64,000 nucleotides of DNA from Planctomycetaceae bacterium (GTDB lineage Bacteria > Planctomycetota > Planctomycetia > Pirellulales > UBA1268): assembly GCA_902629495.1 (NCBI GenBank), contig CACORA010000003.1:1-64000 (forward strand), given 5' to 3'. This document shows, piece after piece, positions 63,749 to 64,000 of the stretch. The notes below the pieces were generated by a model. The model searched no databases and was not told the origin of the DNA. It was given only the letters and a program-made list of their open reading frames with translations. The position numbers were made by a program, and so were the translations under genes. How positions within the stretch are numbered: position 1 is the stretch's first letter; each line of letters opens with the position of its first letter.

Positions 63749-64000
63749 ATGATCAAGCGCATCCTTGTGGGTCTTGGTACCAGTCATTCAGCACGTTCGG
63801 TTAGTGAACATGCGATAGATTTGGCTCAATCATTTGGGGCAGAATTACTCGGTACCGCGATTACCGATCCTTTGCGACTTGAGTGGACTGGCCCACGGCC
63901 AATTGGTGTGGGTGTTGAGACGATGACATCACAGCTGCGCCAGCAGCGCTTTGAAAAGGCAAAGGAAGATATAGCAATTGCTGAACAACGATTCGCAGAA
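63749..64000 (+). CDS. Universal stress protein (UspA), N-terminal part, cut by window edge
   Basis: From the ATG at 63749, 84 codons fit the UspA fold: MIKRILVGLGTSHSARSVSEHAIDLA, split as IKRILVGLG and ARSVSEHAIDLA, then FGAELLGTAITDP. The start MIKRILVG and the first helix match the family. The nucleotide-binding GxxGxG(9)GS motif would lie beyond the window, so ATP binding cannot be judged. It follows the rhomboid gene by 57 bases and is probably its own unit. Confidence 0.8.
   Translation, partial: MIKRILVGLGTSHSARSVSEHAIDLAQSFGAELLGTAITDPLRLEWTGPRPIGVGVETMTSQLRQQRFEKAKEDIAIAEQRFAE

Overview
The window looks like chromosomal DNA of a member of the Planctomycetota, probably from the Pirellulales side. 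The evidence is a DUF1559 prepilin-like protein (N-terminal methylation motif followed by the H-X9-DG type C-terminal region), a secreted sulfatase, a protein that opens with the planctomycete-type MRLTLRTLLA motif, HEAT-repeat secreted and membrane proteins, and a Carboxypeptidase-regulatory-like lipoprotein. Base composition is moderate. GTG and TTG starts and weak Shine-Dalgarno sites are common. No rRNA, CRISPR array, integrase, transposase or prophage gene was seen. Genes are mostly short operons or single genes on alternating strands.

Layout. 1-7 kb: prephenate dehydrogenase (partial), a GspF/PilC-type membrane protein, a HEAT protein, two membrane proteins (one an SLC13/RCK_C permease) and a histone-deacetylase-fold protein. 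7.2-18.1 kb: a DNA-end-processing block on one strand: SbcD nuclease, a Rad50/SbcC-like ATPase lacking a zinc hook, and a 2240-residue protein that fuses AddB and AddA in one chain. 18-30 kb: accessory and envelope genes (YdcZ-type and TauE/SafE-type transporters, a coiled-coil secreted protein, an EF-hand esterase, a CIA30-fasciclin gene broken by an in-frame amber codon, the DUF1559 protein, a lipoprotein, a sulfatase-esterase fusion next to tRNA-Arg, a glycosyltransferase, a lipoate ligase-like protein).

30-35 kb: HEAT and TPR proteins, a degenerate shikimate-dehydrogenase-like protein and a large anchored protein. 35.5-40.7 kb: a PTS-phosphorelay/translation cluster (HPF, EIIA-Ntr, HPr, EI, RNase E/G, L21) with strong hairpins before EI and before L21. 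40.7-48 kb: UbiD decarboxylase, OsmC, RarA, a free-standing E2-type acyltransferase domain, tRNA-His, a solitary topoisomerase VI A/Spo11-type protein and a DegT aminotransferase.

48.5-64 kb: Tex, IF-1, RF2 with a classical CTT-TGA-C programmed +1 frameshift, DprA, a ferredoxin, LysA, a site-2-type protease, a membrane protein, then a translationally coupled glyA / N-carbamoylputrescine amidase / agmatine deiminase operon (glycine/one-carbon metabolism and agmatine-to-putrescine synthesis), DoxX, secreted aldose epimerase, rhomboid protease and the start of a universal stress protein.

The most unusual items are the AddB-AddA single-chain fusion beside SbcDC, the orphan Topo VI A subunit, the amber-interrupted CIA30-fasciclin gene, the catalytically degraded AroE-like protein, and several unassigned RNA hairpins. 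All calls rest on reading the sequence; no database search was run.
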